A stretch of DNA of 13,802 bases from DASVLX01 sp036384655 (GCA_036384655.1 DASVLX010000088.1:1-13802); one strand, 5' to 3'; numbered from the stretch's first letter, positions 1-7,351 are shown. Numbers and translations are program-made. The notes: generated from the letters alone by a model not told the origin.

Positions 1-543
1 CCTGGCCCCCTGGACTCCTCGGACGTCGGGTGCATCCCGACCCTCGGCGGTGCCCGCGACGTCGTCGTCCCGCCCGACACCCCGAACGACGTCACGACGG
101 CTGTCCAGACCGCTCTTGCCTACGTCGGCGTGAAGAGCGGCTGGCATCAGCTGTGCGACCGGCTGGCGTGCCGCGCCTACGGGTACCTCGGGTCGGGGTT
201 CACCACCGCCAAGGCCCACTGGAACGCCATGGTCGCAAGAGGCGCCGCCCACCCGGGCGACGCTTGCCCACCGTTGGGCTCCTTCGTCTTCTGGAACACC
301 GGCAGACCCGCCGGACACGTCTCCGTCGTCGTCCAGGCCGACGCCGGCTGCGACCCCGATCGGATCCTCGTCACGTCCAACGAGGTGTACGACTCCGCCA
401 CCGGCAACCACGGCGGGGTGTACCTACTCTCCTTCGCGCAGCTCAATGCCGGGTTCGTCAGCGGGAGCGGCTATCTCGGCTGGTCGGACCCGATCTGCCA
501 GGGCGCGACGCTGCCACCCGCAACCGCGCGCCCGGCGCCTTGA
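1..543 (+). CDS. C40/CHAP-like cysteine peptidase, 3' part only
   Basis: The reading frame is open from the first base, so the 5' end lies outside the window and 180 residues are visible. The visible part looks like the C-terminal papain-like (NlpC/P60 or CHAP type) peptidase domain of the secreted cell-wall hydrolases found on actinobacterial plasmids and integrative conjugative elements. Likely active-site residues, in fragment numbering, are Cys52 (in QLCDRLACRAYG, with the Cys eight residues before the Tyr as usual), His106 (in AGHVSVVV) and Asn127. Other typical features are the SGFTTAKAHW segment, PPLGSFVFW before the His, and a closing GYLGW. Such enzymes open peptidoglycan for DNA-transfer machinery, and the ArdC-like remnant 15 bases downstream fits an element of that kind. 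The peptidase class is fairly sure; the role in conjugation is inferred from context. Confidence 0.7.
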   Translation, partial: PGPLDSSDVGCIPTLGGARDVVVPPDTPNDVTTAVQTALAYVGVKSGWHQLCDRLACRAYGYLGSGFTTAKAHWNAMVARGAAHPGDACPPLGSFVFWNTGRPAGHVSVVVQADAGCDPDRILVTSNEVYDSATGNHGGVYLLSFAQLNAGFVSGSGYLGWSDPICQGATLPPATARPAP

Positions 544-558
544 GGATGGTGACGGTCG

Positions 559-798
559 ATGTCTACACGAGAACGACCCGCGACCGAGGACAAACTCGAG
601 GTCCTGCACTACCAGCTCATCGAGGCTGTGGCGGACCTGGCCACCTCCGAAGGCTGGCAACGCATGCTCGCCGTCGCCGCGCGCTTCCACGACTACTCAG
701 GTGGCGGAGGAAGGATAATCGAACTCCGTGAATGCCGTCGAGCGCCCGCGGTCTCGCAGCGCTTGAAGCTTCTGTGGCGTCACAGGCAGGTCGAGTAG
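559..798 (+). pseudogene. ArdC-like antirestriction protein, N-terminal remnant
   Basis: The first 47 codons (559-699, to FHDYS) resemble the N-terminus of actinobacterial ArdC-like ssDNA-binding antirestriction proteins: a helical stretch with LEVLHYQLIEAVADL, then GWQRMLAVAARFHDYS. In full-length relatives FHxYS is followed by a segment on preferred residues and then the main domain, for a total of several hundred residues. Here the frame runs on after FHDYS into Arg-rich sequence without family resemblance and stops at 798. I read this as a truncation with a junction near 699-700. ArdC-type proteins protect incoming plasmid DNA from host restriction. The gene follows the C40-like peptidase by 15 bases in the same direction, as on mobile elements. 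Identification rests on recalled family pattern over a short stretch. Confidence 0.55.
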
Positions 799-810
799 CC
801 CGGCAACCTG
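697..810 (-). pseudogene. possible C-terminal fragment of an unidentified protein
   Basis: On the minus strand the last ~38 residues before a TGA at 697-699 have ordinary protein-like composition (GLLDLPVTPQKLQALRD, then STAFTEFDYP), unlike the Arg/Pro-rich shadow frames around it. Upstream the frame degenerates and meets a stop at 889-891 just before a nominal ATG. The stop falls exactly where the ArdC-like remnant on the other strand loses its family sequence. This could be the tail of a gene brought next to ardC by a deletion. I do not recognise the family, and it may be chance. Confidence 0.2.
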
Positions 811-1124
811 GACGCACCGAAATGGCGCGGTCGGGCAGGCAGGCGTTTGGGCGCGTGGGCGGCCCCGGAGTCCCCGTCGAACACACATCTACCCGCGAAG
901 CCCCTAGACCTTGTGGTGCTCAACTGCGAGTGGCGCGCCTGGTATGCCTCACGGCGGAATGCTCTCGTTCGGGACTGCCGGCGACTTCGAGCCGAACAGG
1001 ACGTCGTGACGGTGGCCGCGAAGGAATCGGTCACGGTAAGAGACGGGCCATTTCGACTCGGGCGGTGGGACCCGGACTGGCACGGTGCCCGGCGCGGCCT
1101 CGGCATAGCCCCGCAGCAGGGCGT
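811..1124. other. gene-free stretch between element remnants and mntH
   Basis: Several overlapping open frames cross this stretch, but none has recognisable motifs, a ribosome binding site or a consistent codon pattern. I see no tRNA, no clear terminator hairpin with a T run behind mntH, and no terminal inverted repeats. It most likely holds degenerate sequence at the edge of the mobile-element remnant. Confidence 0.4.
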
Positions 1125-2426
1125 TTAGCGTGCCAGGAGGGTTTCGTAGAGCAGGAAGCCGTTCAGAGCGATGATGGCTGCGGCGACGAGGGACGCCGTG
1201 CAGGTCGTGAGGCTGGTGTTGACGAACGAGCCCATGATGTCTCGCCGGCGGGTGAGCGCGATCAGGGGTACGAGTGCGAATGGGATCCCGAACGACAGGG
1301 CCACTTGGGACAGCACCAGCACGCTGGTGGGTGACACGCCCAGTGCGAGCACGATCAGTGAGGGTGCCATGGTCACGGTCCGGCGCAGGTAGATCGGGAT
1401 CTGCCGGCGGATGAAGCCCTGCATGACGATCTGTCCGGCGTATGTCCCGACACTGGAGGACGACAGGCCCGAGGCGAGCAGCGCGAGGACGAATGCCAGC
1501 GCAGCCCCGCCGCCGAGGAGTTGGCCGAGCCTGGCGTGCGCAGCCTCGATGGAGTCGACACTGGTGTGGCCGGTCTTGTTGAACAGTCCGGCCGCGACGA
1601 ACAGCATGCTCAGGTTGATGAGCCCGGCCAAGGTCATGGCGATGAGCACGTCCAGGCGCTGGAAGCGCATCACCTCGCGTTTCTCCGCCTCGTTCCGGCA
1701 CGGGATGCGGCGTTGGGTGAGCGCGGAGTGCAGGTAGATCGCGTGTGGCATCACGGTCGCGCCGACGATCCCGACGGCGAGCAGCATGCTGTCCGCGCCG
1801 TGCAGGCTGGGGATCAGGCCACGCGCTGCATCAGAGGCGTTGGGGCCAACCTTGAGGAGGTCGTAGATGAACCCGAGCAGCACGATGAGCAGCAGCCCCA
1901 TGATGGCGAGCTCGAATTTGCGGAACCCGCGTTGTTCCAGGGCCAGGATCCCGAAGGCGACGACGGCGGTGATCAACCCGGCCCCGAACAGCGGCACCTT
2001 GAACAGCAGGTTCAAGGCGATCGCCGTTCCGACGAACTCCGCCAGGTCCGTGGCCATGGCGACGAGCTCGGCTTGTACCCAGAGCATCAGCGACCCGCGT
2101 CGGCCCATGTGCAGCCGGCACAGCTCGGGCAGGTTCAGCCCCGTGGCGACACCAAGCTTGGCCGACAGATACTGCACGAGCATCGCCATCAGGTTGGCCA
2201 CCAGGATGACCCAGGCCAGCGAATAGCCGAACTTGGCTCCGGCGGCAACGTTCGTGGCGAAGTTGCCCGGGTCGACATACGCCACGGACGCCACGAATGC
2301 CGGCCCGAGCAAGGCGAGCACCCCTCTGATCCGGCCCCGGGCGCGAGCCTGACGCAAGGCGCTCTCGAGACCGTCCAGCTCCTCGGACGGAACCCGCAGC
2401 GCGGACGTGTCCGCCTGCGGGCTCAC
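1125..2426 (-). CDS. mntH: Nramp-family manganese transporter MntH
   Basis: A 433-residue polytopic membrane protein of the Nramp family, which imports Mn(II) and sometimes Fe(II) with protons. Family signatures are present: DPGNFATN at residues 52-59 in TM1 supplies the metal-binding Asp52 and Asn55, and ATVMPHAIYLHSAL from residue 223 in TM6 supplies the metal-selective Met226 and the conserved His. About eleven hydrophobic segments follow a ~35-residue cytoplasmic N-terminus. Length is normal for bacterial MntH. The start is GTG at 2426 without a clear Shine-Dalgarno sequence. The gene lies 34 bases downstream of mntR on the same strand, and a 13-codon mini-ORF overlaps both the mntR stop and the mntH start, so translation may be coupled. 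Regulation by the adjacent MntR is likely. The metal is inferred from family plus regulator type. Confidence 0.93.
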   Translation of the reverse strand: MSPQADTSALRVPSEELDGLESALRQARARGRIRGVLALLGPAFVASVAYVDPGNFATNVAAGAKFGYSLAWVILVANLMAMLVQYLSAKLGVATGLNLPELCRLHMGRRGSLMLWVQAELVAMATDLAEFVGTAIALNLLFKVPLFGAGLITAVVAFGILALEQRGFRKFELAIMGLLLIVLLGFIYDLLKVGPNASDAARGLIPSLHGADSMLLAVGIVGATVMPHAIYLHSALTQRRIPCRNEAEKREVMRFQRLDVLIAMTLAGLINLSMLFVAAGLFNKTGHTSVDSIEAAHARLGQLLGGGAALAFVLALLASGLSSSSVGTYAGQIVMQGFIRRQIPIYLRRTVTMAPSLIVLALGVSPTSVLVLSQVALSFGIPFALVPLIALTRRRDIMGSFVNTSLTTCTASLVAAAIIALNGFLLYETLLAR

Positions 2427-2460
2427 GAGACGGACGCGCCGGTTATGGCTGCGGGGTGCC

Positions 2461-3144
2461 TCATACCGTTACCTCCACGCGCATCGCATCGGCCAGCTCG
2501 CGACCGATCGAGTGCACCTGGCCCGCGAACCGCACCCGCAGCGCGCCACCGAACGGCTCCTTCTCGAGTATCTCGACCGCGTCGCCGAGACCCACCCCGC
2601 ACCTCGCGAGGTAGCGCAGCATCTCTGGGTCGAAGTCCGAGACCCGCACAAGAACCGCCCTCTGCCCAACCGGGAGCTCGGTCAGGCTCCGGGTCGGCTC
2701 CTCCACGACCCGCCCGTCCCGGGTCGGGATCGGGTCCCCGTGGGGGTCGCGTGCCGGATCTCCCAACTTGTCCGCGATCAGCTCTTCGAGCTCGCCCGAC
2801 AGACCGTGCTCCAGCAGCTCGGCCTGCTCATGCACCCGGTCCCATGACATCCCCAGCGTCTCGGCAAGGAAGAGCTCAAGCAGCCGGTGGCGTCGCAATA
2901 CCCCCAGGGCGCGCTGTCGGCCCGACTCGGTCAGCCGCGCGCCGCGGTAGCGCACATGCTCCACGAGCCCAGCCTCGTCCAGCTTGCGAAGCATCCCCGA
3001 GGCCGAAGACGGCGCCACGCCCAACCGGCCGGCCAGCGCGTTCGTCGTGACCACCCCGTTGCCCCGGGACTCAAGCTTGTAGATCGTCTTGAGGTAGTCC
3101 TCCACCGCGGCGGACACCGACTGGTCTTTCGCCAATGCCAGCAT
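2461..3144 (-). CDS. mntR: DtxR-family manganese-responsive regulator, MntR/SirR type
   Basis: A 227-residue DtxR-family repressor. The N-terminal winged helix (about residues 10-65, VEDYLKTIYKLESRG to GMLRKLDEAGLVEH) is followed by the metal-binding dimerisation domain and a C-terminal SH3/FeoA-like domain (about 152-227). Metal-site positions suggest manganese rather than iron: where DtxR/IdeR has Met10 and Cys102, this protein has Asp16 and Glu109 (in HEQAELLEH), as in Bacillus subtilis MntR; His86, Glu90, His105, Glu112 and His113 complete the sites. DPHGDPIP and DPEMLRYLA resemble the mycobacterial SirR/MntR protein. I chose ATG at 3144: it gives the usual family length, and a TACCGT -10-like hexamer sits at the right distance for a leaderless transcript. 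An in-frame ATG at 3183 would add 13 residues; neither start has a good Shine-Dalgarno sequence. The mntH gene follows directly. Confidence 0.9.
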   Translation of the reverse strand: MLALAKDQSVSAAVEDYLKTIYKLESRGNGVVTTNALAGRLGVAPSSASGMLRKLDEAGLVEHVRYRGARLTESGRQRALGVLRRHRLLELFLAETLGMSWDRVHEQAELLEHGLSGELEELIADKLGDPARDPHGDPIPTRDGRVVEEPTRSLTELPVGQRAVLVRVSDFDPEMLRYLARCGVGLGDAVEILEKEPFGGALRVRFAGQVHSIGRELADAMRVEVTV

Positions 3145-3146
3145 CC

Positions 3147-3165
3147 GTTTACGGTACGCCGAAAC
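3147..3165 (-). promoter_or_regulatory. candidate mntR operator overlapping a -10 element
   Basis: A 19-base imperfect inverted repeat with GTTT/AAAC ends lies immediately upstream of the chosen mntR start. On the minus strand it contains TACCGT (3156-3151), spaced six bases from the ATG at 3144, as in leaderless actinobacterial promoters. Only 5 of 9 base pairs are symmetric, no good -35 is visible, and the site would lie inside the gene if the longer start at 3183 is used. Autoregulation is an inference. Confidence 0.25.
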
Positions 3166-3290
3166 CCCGAGTTCACCACCCATCCAGGACCAGCGGTGTT
3201 GCTCATCGTTCTGCCGACGAAGATGCGCGGCGATCTGCCAGCGTCTTCTGCGCGGGCCAGGGGTCGGGCAACGCGCGTCGCGCACAGCTG

Positions 3291-4532
3291 TCAGTGCTGG
3301 TGAGCGAGCACAGCGGCTTGGCGGTGTCTGCGGCGCAGTGGTGTTGCGGGTCCGGCCGTGGCCATGAGGGCGGCGATGGCGGTGGTCAACGGGATGGCGA
3401 GGACCAGTCCGATGGATCCCACCAGGGTGCGCACGATCTCCCCGGCGAACTCGGCACTGGTGAGCGTCTCGATCAGCGGGAGCTGGTAGACCTCGACGAG
3501 CAGCAGCACCGGCAGCGAGGCGCCCGCATAGGCGAACGCGATGGTGTAGATCGTTGAGGCGATGTGGTCGCGGCCGATCCGCATCGCGCGGGTGAACAGG
3601 TCGTTCCGGGTCGCGGTCGGGTCGGCGGAGCGCAGCTCCCACACCGCGGAGGACTGTGTGACGGTCACGTCGTTCAACACGCCGAGCCCGGCCAGGACGA
3701 CCCCGCACAGGAAGATCCCGCGCAGTCCGGTGCTGCCTGTCTGCCCGAGCAGTGAGGCGAGCCGGTTGCTGTCCTCGGAGACGGCTCCGTTGATGTGGGC
3801 GGCGCTCGCCGCGGCGACCCCGAGTGCGGCCGTCACACCGAGGCCGGCCAGTGTTCCCAGCAGTGCGCTTGAGGTTTGCAGTGTCAGCCCGTGGGCCAGG
3901 TAGAGCACGACGAACATGATCAGGCTCGAGGCGACGAGGCCGACGATCACCGGGTTCTTCCCGGCCAGGAGCGCGGGTAGGAGGAACGCGGCGATCACGG
4001 TGAATGCGATGGTCAGGCCGATCAGGGCCCGCAGCCCGCGCATCTGCGCCACGGCGATCGTGACAAGGGCGAAGATGGCGGCCAGGGTGAGTAGTGGGGT
4101 GGTCCGCGCGAAGTCGTGCCAGGTCCAGGTCTCGGGTGCACCGGGGGCCGCGGGGAAGTGCTCGAGTGTGATCGCGGTGCCGACCGGGACGTCGGTGACC
4201 TGCAGCGGCGGGGTCGCGTACACGTTGACGATGGACCCGGCGTGGGCGCCACTGGTCACGGTTGCCCGCACCGACAGGCAGTCCGCCGTGGCCGGTACGG
4301 TGCCGTCAGGTAGCCGGTTCTCCTCCGTGGCTTGGCACGTTCCCATGGCCGACGCGATGACTCGCGCCGACGGGTAGTCCGTGCCCACGATCGCGGCGCC
4401 CTGCTGGGCGGCTGATCGGGCACCGGAGGGCCACAGCAGGACCATCCCGACCACGGCCAGGACCGCGATCGGCACGAGGATGGCCGCGGTCACGACCGTG
4501 ACACGCGGCCACGACCGACTCAGACTCACCAT
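3291..4532 (-). CDS. YibE/F family membrane protein (copy 1)
   Basis: A 413-residue YibE/F-like membrane protein. One N-terminal TM segment (about 14-34) is followed by a ~100-residue extracytoplasmic domain (VPVGTAITLEHFP near 115-127) and about seven TM helices, including the conserved AAASAAHINGAVSEDSNRL and LNDVTVTQSSAVWELR segments. Length is normal for the family. The biochemical role is not established, though transporter-like functions have been proposed. The first ATG (4541) has its AGG directly abutting; the next in-frame ATG at 4532 has AGGA eight bases upstream and is preferred. mntR lies 146 bases downstream on the same strand, so a link to metal homeostasis is suggested by position only. 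A diverged paralogue in opposite orientation begins at 13018, and 107 bases of the two are identical. Confidence 0.88.
   Translation of the reverse strand: MVSLSRSWPRVTVVTAAILVPIAVLAVVGMVLLWPSGARSAAQQGAAIVGTDYPSARVIASAMGTCQATEENRLPDGTVPATADCLSVRATVTSGAHAGSIVNVYATPPLQVTDVPVGTAITLEHFPAAPGAPETWTWHDFARTTPLLTLAAIFALVTIAVAQMRGLRALIGLTIAFTVIAAFLLPALLAGKNPVIVGLVASSLIMFVVLYLAHGLTLQTSSALLGTLAGLGVTAALGVAAASAAHINGAVSEDSNRLASLLGQTGSTGLRGIFLCGVVLAGLGVLNDVTVTQSSAVWELRSADPTATRNDLFTRAMRIGRDHIASTIYTIAFAYAGASLPVLLLVEVYQLPLIETLTSAEFAGEIVRTLVGSIGLVLAIPLTTAIAALMATAGPATPLRRRHRQAAVLAHQH
3757..3863 (-). repeat. 107-bp perfect inverted repeat, copy inside yibE/F 1
   Basis: The reverse complement of this interval matches 13696-13802 base for base. 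It begins at CTGCTGGGAACACTG and ends at CAACCGGCTCGC, where the window stops, so the repeat may be longer. Immediately before it, at 3864 and above, the two genes differ at many synonymous and non-synonymous sites. Confidence 0.95.
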
Positions 4533-4752
4533 CGCACCCATCCTGCCAGAGCCGACGACCTGTCCCGCACGCCGAGCAGTGTCTTTGGGTGCGCCGGCCG
4601 GGCGGCCAGCGTCGGTCCTGAGGTCGCGTGCACGGATGTCCGAGGAGGTCTGGAAGGCTGAAGGGAGCCGGACCCTTTCTCCTCGGATACTCGTCGGCGG
4701 GGTGATGTCCCTGATCGCGGCTGGCCATCGGCCTCGTCGCTGAGAGATTCGC

Positions 4753-4765
4753 TTAGGCTTACCTA
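4753..4765 (+). promoter_or_regulatory. DtxR/IdeR-type metal box over a possible leaderless promoter
   Basis: TTAGGCTTACCTA closely matches the TTAGGCTAACCTAA portion of the DtxR/IdeR box consensus. Its TAGGCT (4754-4759) could serve as a -10 element placing the transcription start at or next to the GTG at 4767, which would make the message leaderless. No convincing -35 is visible. Binding there would block the promoter of the membrane protein-ycnI-copC operon, and it also lies in the region shared with the divergent yibE/F gene. The regulator could be the local MntR-like protein or an IdeR encoded elsewhere. Confidence 0.45.
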
Positions 4766-4766
4766 C

Positions 4767-5402
4767 GTGACCTCGGCGTCTGTTGGACCGCTGCGCCTGG
4801 TGCGCGCGCTCGTGGTGGCGGGTGCGGTCGTGGGCTTGGCGGTTGGCGCCCACCGGCTTGGTGGTGGGGTGCTGCCGGACCCGTTCGTGGTCCTCGCGTT
4901 GGGCGCGCTCGTGTTGTCGGTGACGTCCGTGCTCGCGGACCGGAAGTTCACTGTTCCCGTGCTGACCGTGGTGCTCGGCGCCGGTCAGGTGGCGTTGCAT
5001 GCGGCCCTGACGTGGTTGGCTCCGGTCGGGTGCATGGCGGGTGGGGTGGAGGTCGGGTCGCACCTGTCCTCAGCGCACCTGGGTCACGGGGGCGGTGCGA
5101 TGAGTCTGACCTGCGCGTCAGGGGTCGTGATGCCCGCGCACGCGGACATGGCTCTCTCGCCGGCGATGGTGGGCGCGCATGTGGCTGCGACGGCCGTCAC
5201 GGTGCTGGTGATCGCCTCGGTTGAGCGCGCGTTGTGGTGGTTGCTCACCTGGTTGCGGCCCCGGGCCGCGGTCGCGGACGGGGTCGATGTCCCCGTCGTG
5301 CAGCACCCGATCGTGGTGCCGGGGCGTGTGGAGGCGCGGCGCCGGCGGACGGGGTATTGGCACTTGTGGGCACCTCCCGCCCGCCCGGATCGACCCCTGT
5401 GA
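4767..5402 (+). CDS. integral membrane protein with His/Met/Cys-rich loop, copper-operon associated
   Basis: A 211-residue membrane protein of no named family that I can identify. Hydrophobic segments lie near residues 11-30, 39-57, 63-88 and 130-160. The long loop between the third and fourth is rich in possible metal ligands: Cys89, Met90, His99, His104, His107, Met112, Cys116, Met122, His125 and Met128. The tail from about 163 is basic and polar. The GTG start at 4767 has no Shine-Dalgarno sequence, but a -10-like hexamer lies seven bases upstream, consistent with leaderless translation; the next Met is residue 90. ycnI follows after 36 bases and copC after that, so a part in copper sensing, delivery or uptake is plausible. 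That role is inferred from position and loop composition. Confidence 0.75.
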   Translation: MTSASVGPLRLVRALVVAGAVVGLAVGAHRLGGGVLPDPFVVLALGALVLSVTSVLADRKFTVPVLTVVLGAGQVALHAALTWLAPVGCMAGGVEVGSHLSSAHLGHGGGAMSLTCASGVVMPAHADMALSPAMVGAHVAATAVTVLVIASVERALWWLLTWLRPRAAVADGVDVPVVQHPIVVPGRVEARRRRTGYWHLWAPPARPDRPL

Positions 5403-5438
5403 CGGCGCGATCGCGCCCAGAGAATGAAGGACCATCCC

Positions 5439-6257
5439 ATGTCTCTGCCTTTGCCTGCCTTGCCCGCTGTTGCTGAGCTCACCGCCGCCGTGGATCTCGC
5501 CCCGCTGGGCCGTCGTCGCCGGTGGCGGGTGCGCGCGGCCGCCGCGCTGGGGGTGGTCGCGCTTGTGCTGCTTCCCGCCGCCGCGGCCTCGGCACACGTG
5601 CGCGTGATCCCGGACGCGACATCCGCCGACGGGTTCGCCAAGATCACCTTCCGGGTCCCGAACGAGTCCGCCACCGCCGGCACGACCAAGATCGAGATCG
5701 CTCTGCCGACCGACGCCCCGTTCACCTCGGTCGCCTACCTACCAGCGGCGGGCTGGACCGCCCAGGTCGTGACCGGCCCGCTGCCGACCGCGGTCGTGGT
5801 CGACGGGGCGAGTCTGACCGAGGCTCCGGTCAGGGTCGTGTGGACCGCCGATAGCGGTGTGCAGATCGTGCCGGGTGCCTTCCAGGAGTTCTCGATCGTG
5901 GCCGGTCCGCTGCCTGCGGCGGGCACCTCGGTGCTGCTGCCGGCGACGCAGACGTACTCCGACGGTTCGGTCGTGGTCTGGGACCAGGTCGCCAAGGACG
6001 GCGCCGCCGAGCCCGAGTTCCCCGCGCCCATCCTGGTGGCACCGGCCGCCGAGGATGCTGCCGCAACCCCGACCCCTACCTCGACTGCGCCGACGACCCC
6101 GACAGCAAGCGCAACCAGCGAAGCAGGTGGCGATACGGCGGGAACCGCCGCGGCAGATCCGGTGGCACGGTGGCTGGGTGGGTTGGGACTGGTCTTCGGC
6201 GCGGCGGGTCTCGCGCTCGTCGTGGCGCGCCGCGGCACCCGGCAGGTCCGGCCATGA
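5439..6257 (+). CDS. YcnI-like (DUF1775) copper-binding protein
   Basis: A 272-residue exported protein of the YcnI/DUF1775 family. A basic stretch (RRRRWR, 25-30) and a hydrophobic core form a signal peptide ending ASA, so the mature protein would begin at His53 (HVRVIPD), the N-terminal copper-binding His of YcnI proteins. FRVPNE, with Glu76, and the conserved Trp residues (Trp135 in VVWTADSG, Trp181 in VVVWDQ) also fit. A Thr/Pro/Ala-rich linker (about 209-239) leads to a C-terminal TM anchor (about 246-264) with basic tail, so the domain faces outward. I chose ATG at 5439 because GAAGGA (5426-5431) is seven bases upstream; the in-frame ATG at 5424 would add five residues and has no ribosome binding site. 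The stop overlaps the copC start (ATGA), indicating coupled expression. Confidence 0.9.
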   Translation: MSLPLPALPAVAELTAAVDLAPLGRRRRWRVRAAAALGVVALVLLPAAAASAHVRVIPDATSADGFAKITFRVPNESATAGTTKIEIALPTDAPFTSVAYLPAAGWTAQVVTGPLPTAVVVDGASLTEAPVRVVWTADSGVQIVPGAFQEFSIVAGPLPAAGTSVLLPATQTYSDGSVVVWDQVAKDGAAEPEFPAPILVAPAAEDAAATPTPTSTAPTTPTASATSEAGGDTAGTAAADPVARWLGGLGLVFGAAGLALVVARRGTRQVRP

Positions 6258-6823
6258 GGTCGACCGCCGCGCGCACGCGCGCGCCGGTCCTCGCCGTCCT
6301 CGCAGCCGGCCTGGCACTGGTGGCCATCGCCGCACCGGCGTCGGCCCACAACTTCCTGGTCTCGGTGAGCCCCGCCGACGGCTCCACGGTCGATACCGCA
6401 CCCGCGGCGGTCGTCCTGACCTTCGACCAACCCGCACAAGCACTGGGCACCGCGATCGTCGTGCTGGGCCCCGACGGCACCACCGTCAGCACCGGTGCAC
6501 CGATCCTGGTCAACTCCACCGTCAGCGAATCGCTGGGCGCCCAGCGCCCGGCCGGGCTCTATACCGTCACCTGGCGGGTGACCTCGGCCGACGGACACCC
6601 GATCTCCGGAAGGTTCACCTTCACCGCAACCTCCGCCACCGGCCCGCCGGTGACCCAACCCCCAACCAGCCAGGCCACCGCGTCCGCCGCGGCCTCACCC
6701 GGATCGTCGGGCACTCCCGAACCGGCCGGCGGCGCCCGACCCTGGGCGATCCTTGCGATCACCGCGTCCGGGGCCCTCGTGACTGCGGCGGCCATCAGGT
6801 CGGCGCGTCGGCGCAGGAGCTAG
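6254..6823 (+). CDS. copC: CopC-domain copper-binding protein
   Basis: A 189-residue exported protein with one CopC domain. The signal peptide (about 1-31, ending ASA) leaves His32 at the mature N-terminus; this His and the Asp113/His115 of SADGHP are the expected Cu(II) ligands of CopC. The core shows HNFLVSVSPADGSTV, VVLTFDQP and YTVTWRVTSADGHPISGRF, standard for the family. A low-complexity Thr/Ser/Pro linker follows, then a TM helix (about 163-181) with an Arg-rich cytoplasmic tail. The start overlaps the ycnI stop by four bases. No CopD-type permease is fused or adjacent, so copper would be passed to a protein encoded elsewhere or to the 211-residue membrane protein upstream. The stop codon shares CTAG with the stop of the convergent ABC pseudogene. 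Confidence 0.9.
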   Translation: MRSTAARTRAPVLAVLAAGLALVAIAAPASAHNFLVSVSPADGSTVDTAPAAVVLTFDQPAQALGTAIVVLGPDGTTVSTGAPILVNSTVSESLGAQRPAGLYTVTWRVTSADGHPISGRFTFTATSATGPPVTQPPTSQATASAAASPGSSGTPEPAGGARPWAILAITASGALVTAAAIRSARRRRS

Positions 6824-6872
6824 CCGAGGTTCTCGGAGGTCACGCTGTGCTTGTCAGTGACCCGGTAGCCGG

Positions 6873-6880
6873 GTTCGTTC
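6873..6880. repeat. 4-bp tandem duplication causing a frameshift
   Basis: Two direct copies of gttc. Removing one gives, on the minus strand, a continuous NLIYEPGYRVTDKHSV and carries the ATPase frame to its likely original stop at 6820. Confidence 0.65.
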
Positions 6881-7351
6881 GTAGATGAGGTTGACGGACA
6901 GGAGCAGGTTGCGGTCGGCCAGCAGGTCCCCAGGGGTCGCCTCGCACACGACGGTGTGATCCTCGGACATGACCAGGGCGCGGTCGGCGAGCAGGTCCAG
7001 GGCGTCGAGGTCCTGGGTGGCCAGCACGATCGTCTTGCCGGCGGCGTTGGCCCGACGATGAGCTCGGTGAGCCAGTGCCGGGTGCGTGGGTCCAGGGCGG
7101 CGGTGGGCTCGTCGAACAGCAGCACGTCGGGGTTCATCACGAGCACCGAGGCGATCGCGACTCTCTTCTTCTGCCCACCGGACAGCTGGAACGGTGCCCT
7201 GTCCGCCAGGTCGGAGATGTCGAGCAGACGGAGGAGGTCGTCCACCCGGGCCAGGGTCTCCTCCGTCGTCATCCCCAGCTGGAGGCAGCCGAAGGCGATC
7301 CTCGCGCACGGTCGGGGAGAACACCTGGGCATCGGAGCTCTGGAACACGAA

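Noticed and set aside
811..1124. Possible tRNA or attachment site next to the mobile-element remnant
   Set aside because: No acceptor/T-arm pairing or GGTTCGA-type T-loop could be found on either strand.
1521..3050. 509-codon open frame on the plus strand across mntH and mntR
   Set aside because: It is antisense to two genes with clear motifs, has very biased Arg/Gln/Pro/Gly composition and no domain pattern; long shadow frames are expected at this GC content.
4542..5063. N-terminal extension of the first yibE/F frame up to 5063
   Set aside because: The added part is His/Arg/Gln-rich antisense of the 211-residue membrane protein and lacks family similarity; the ATG at 4532 has a suitable AGGA.
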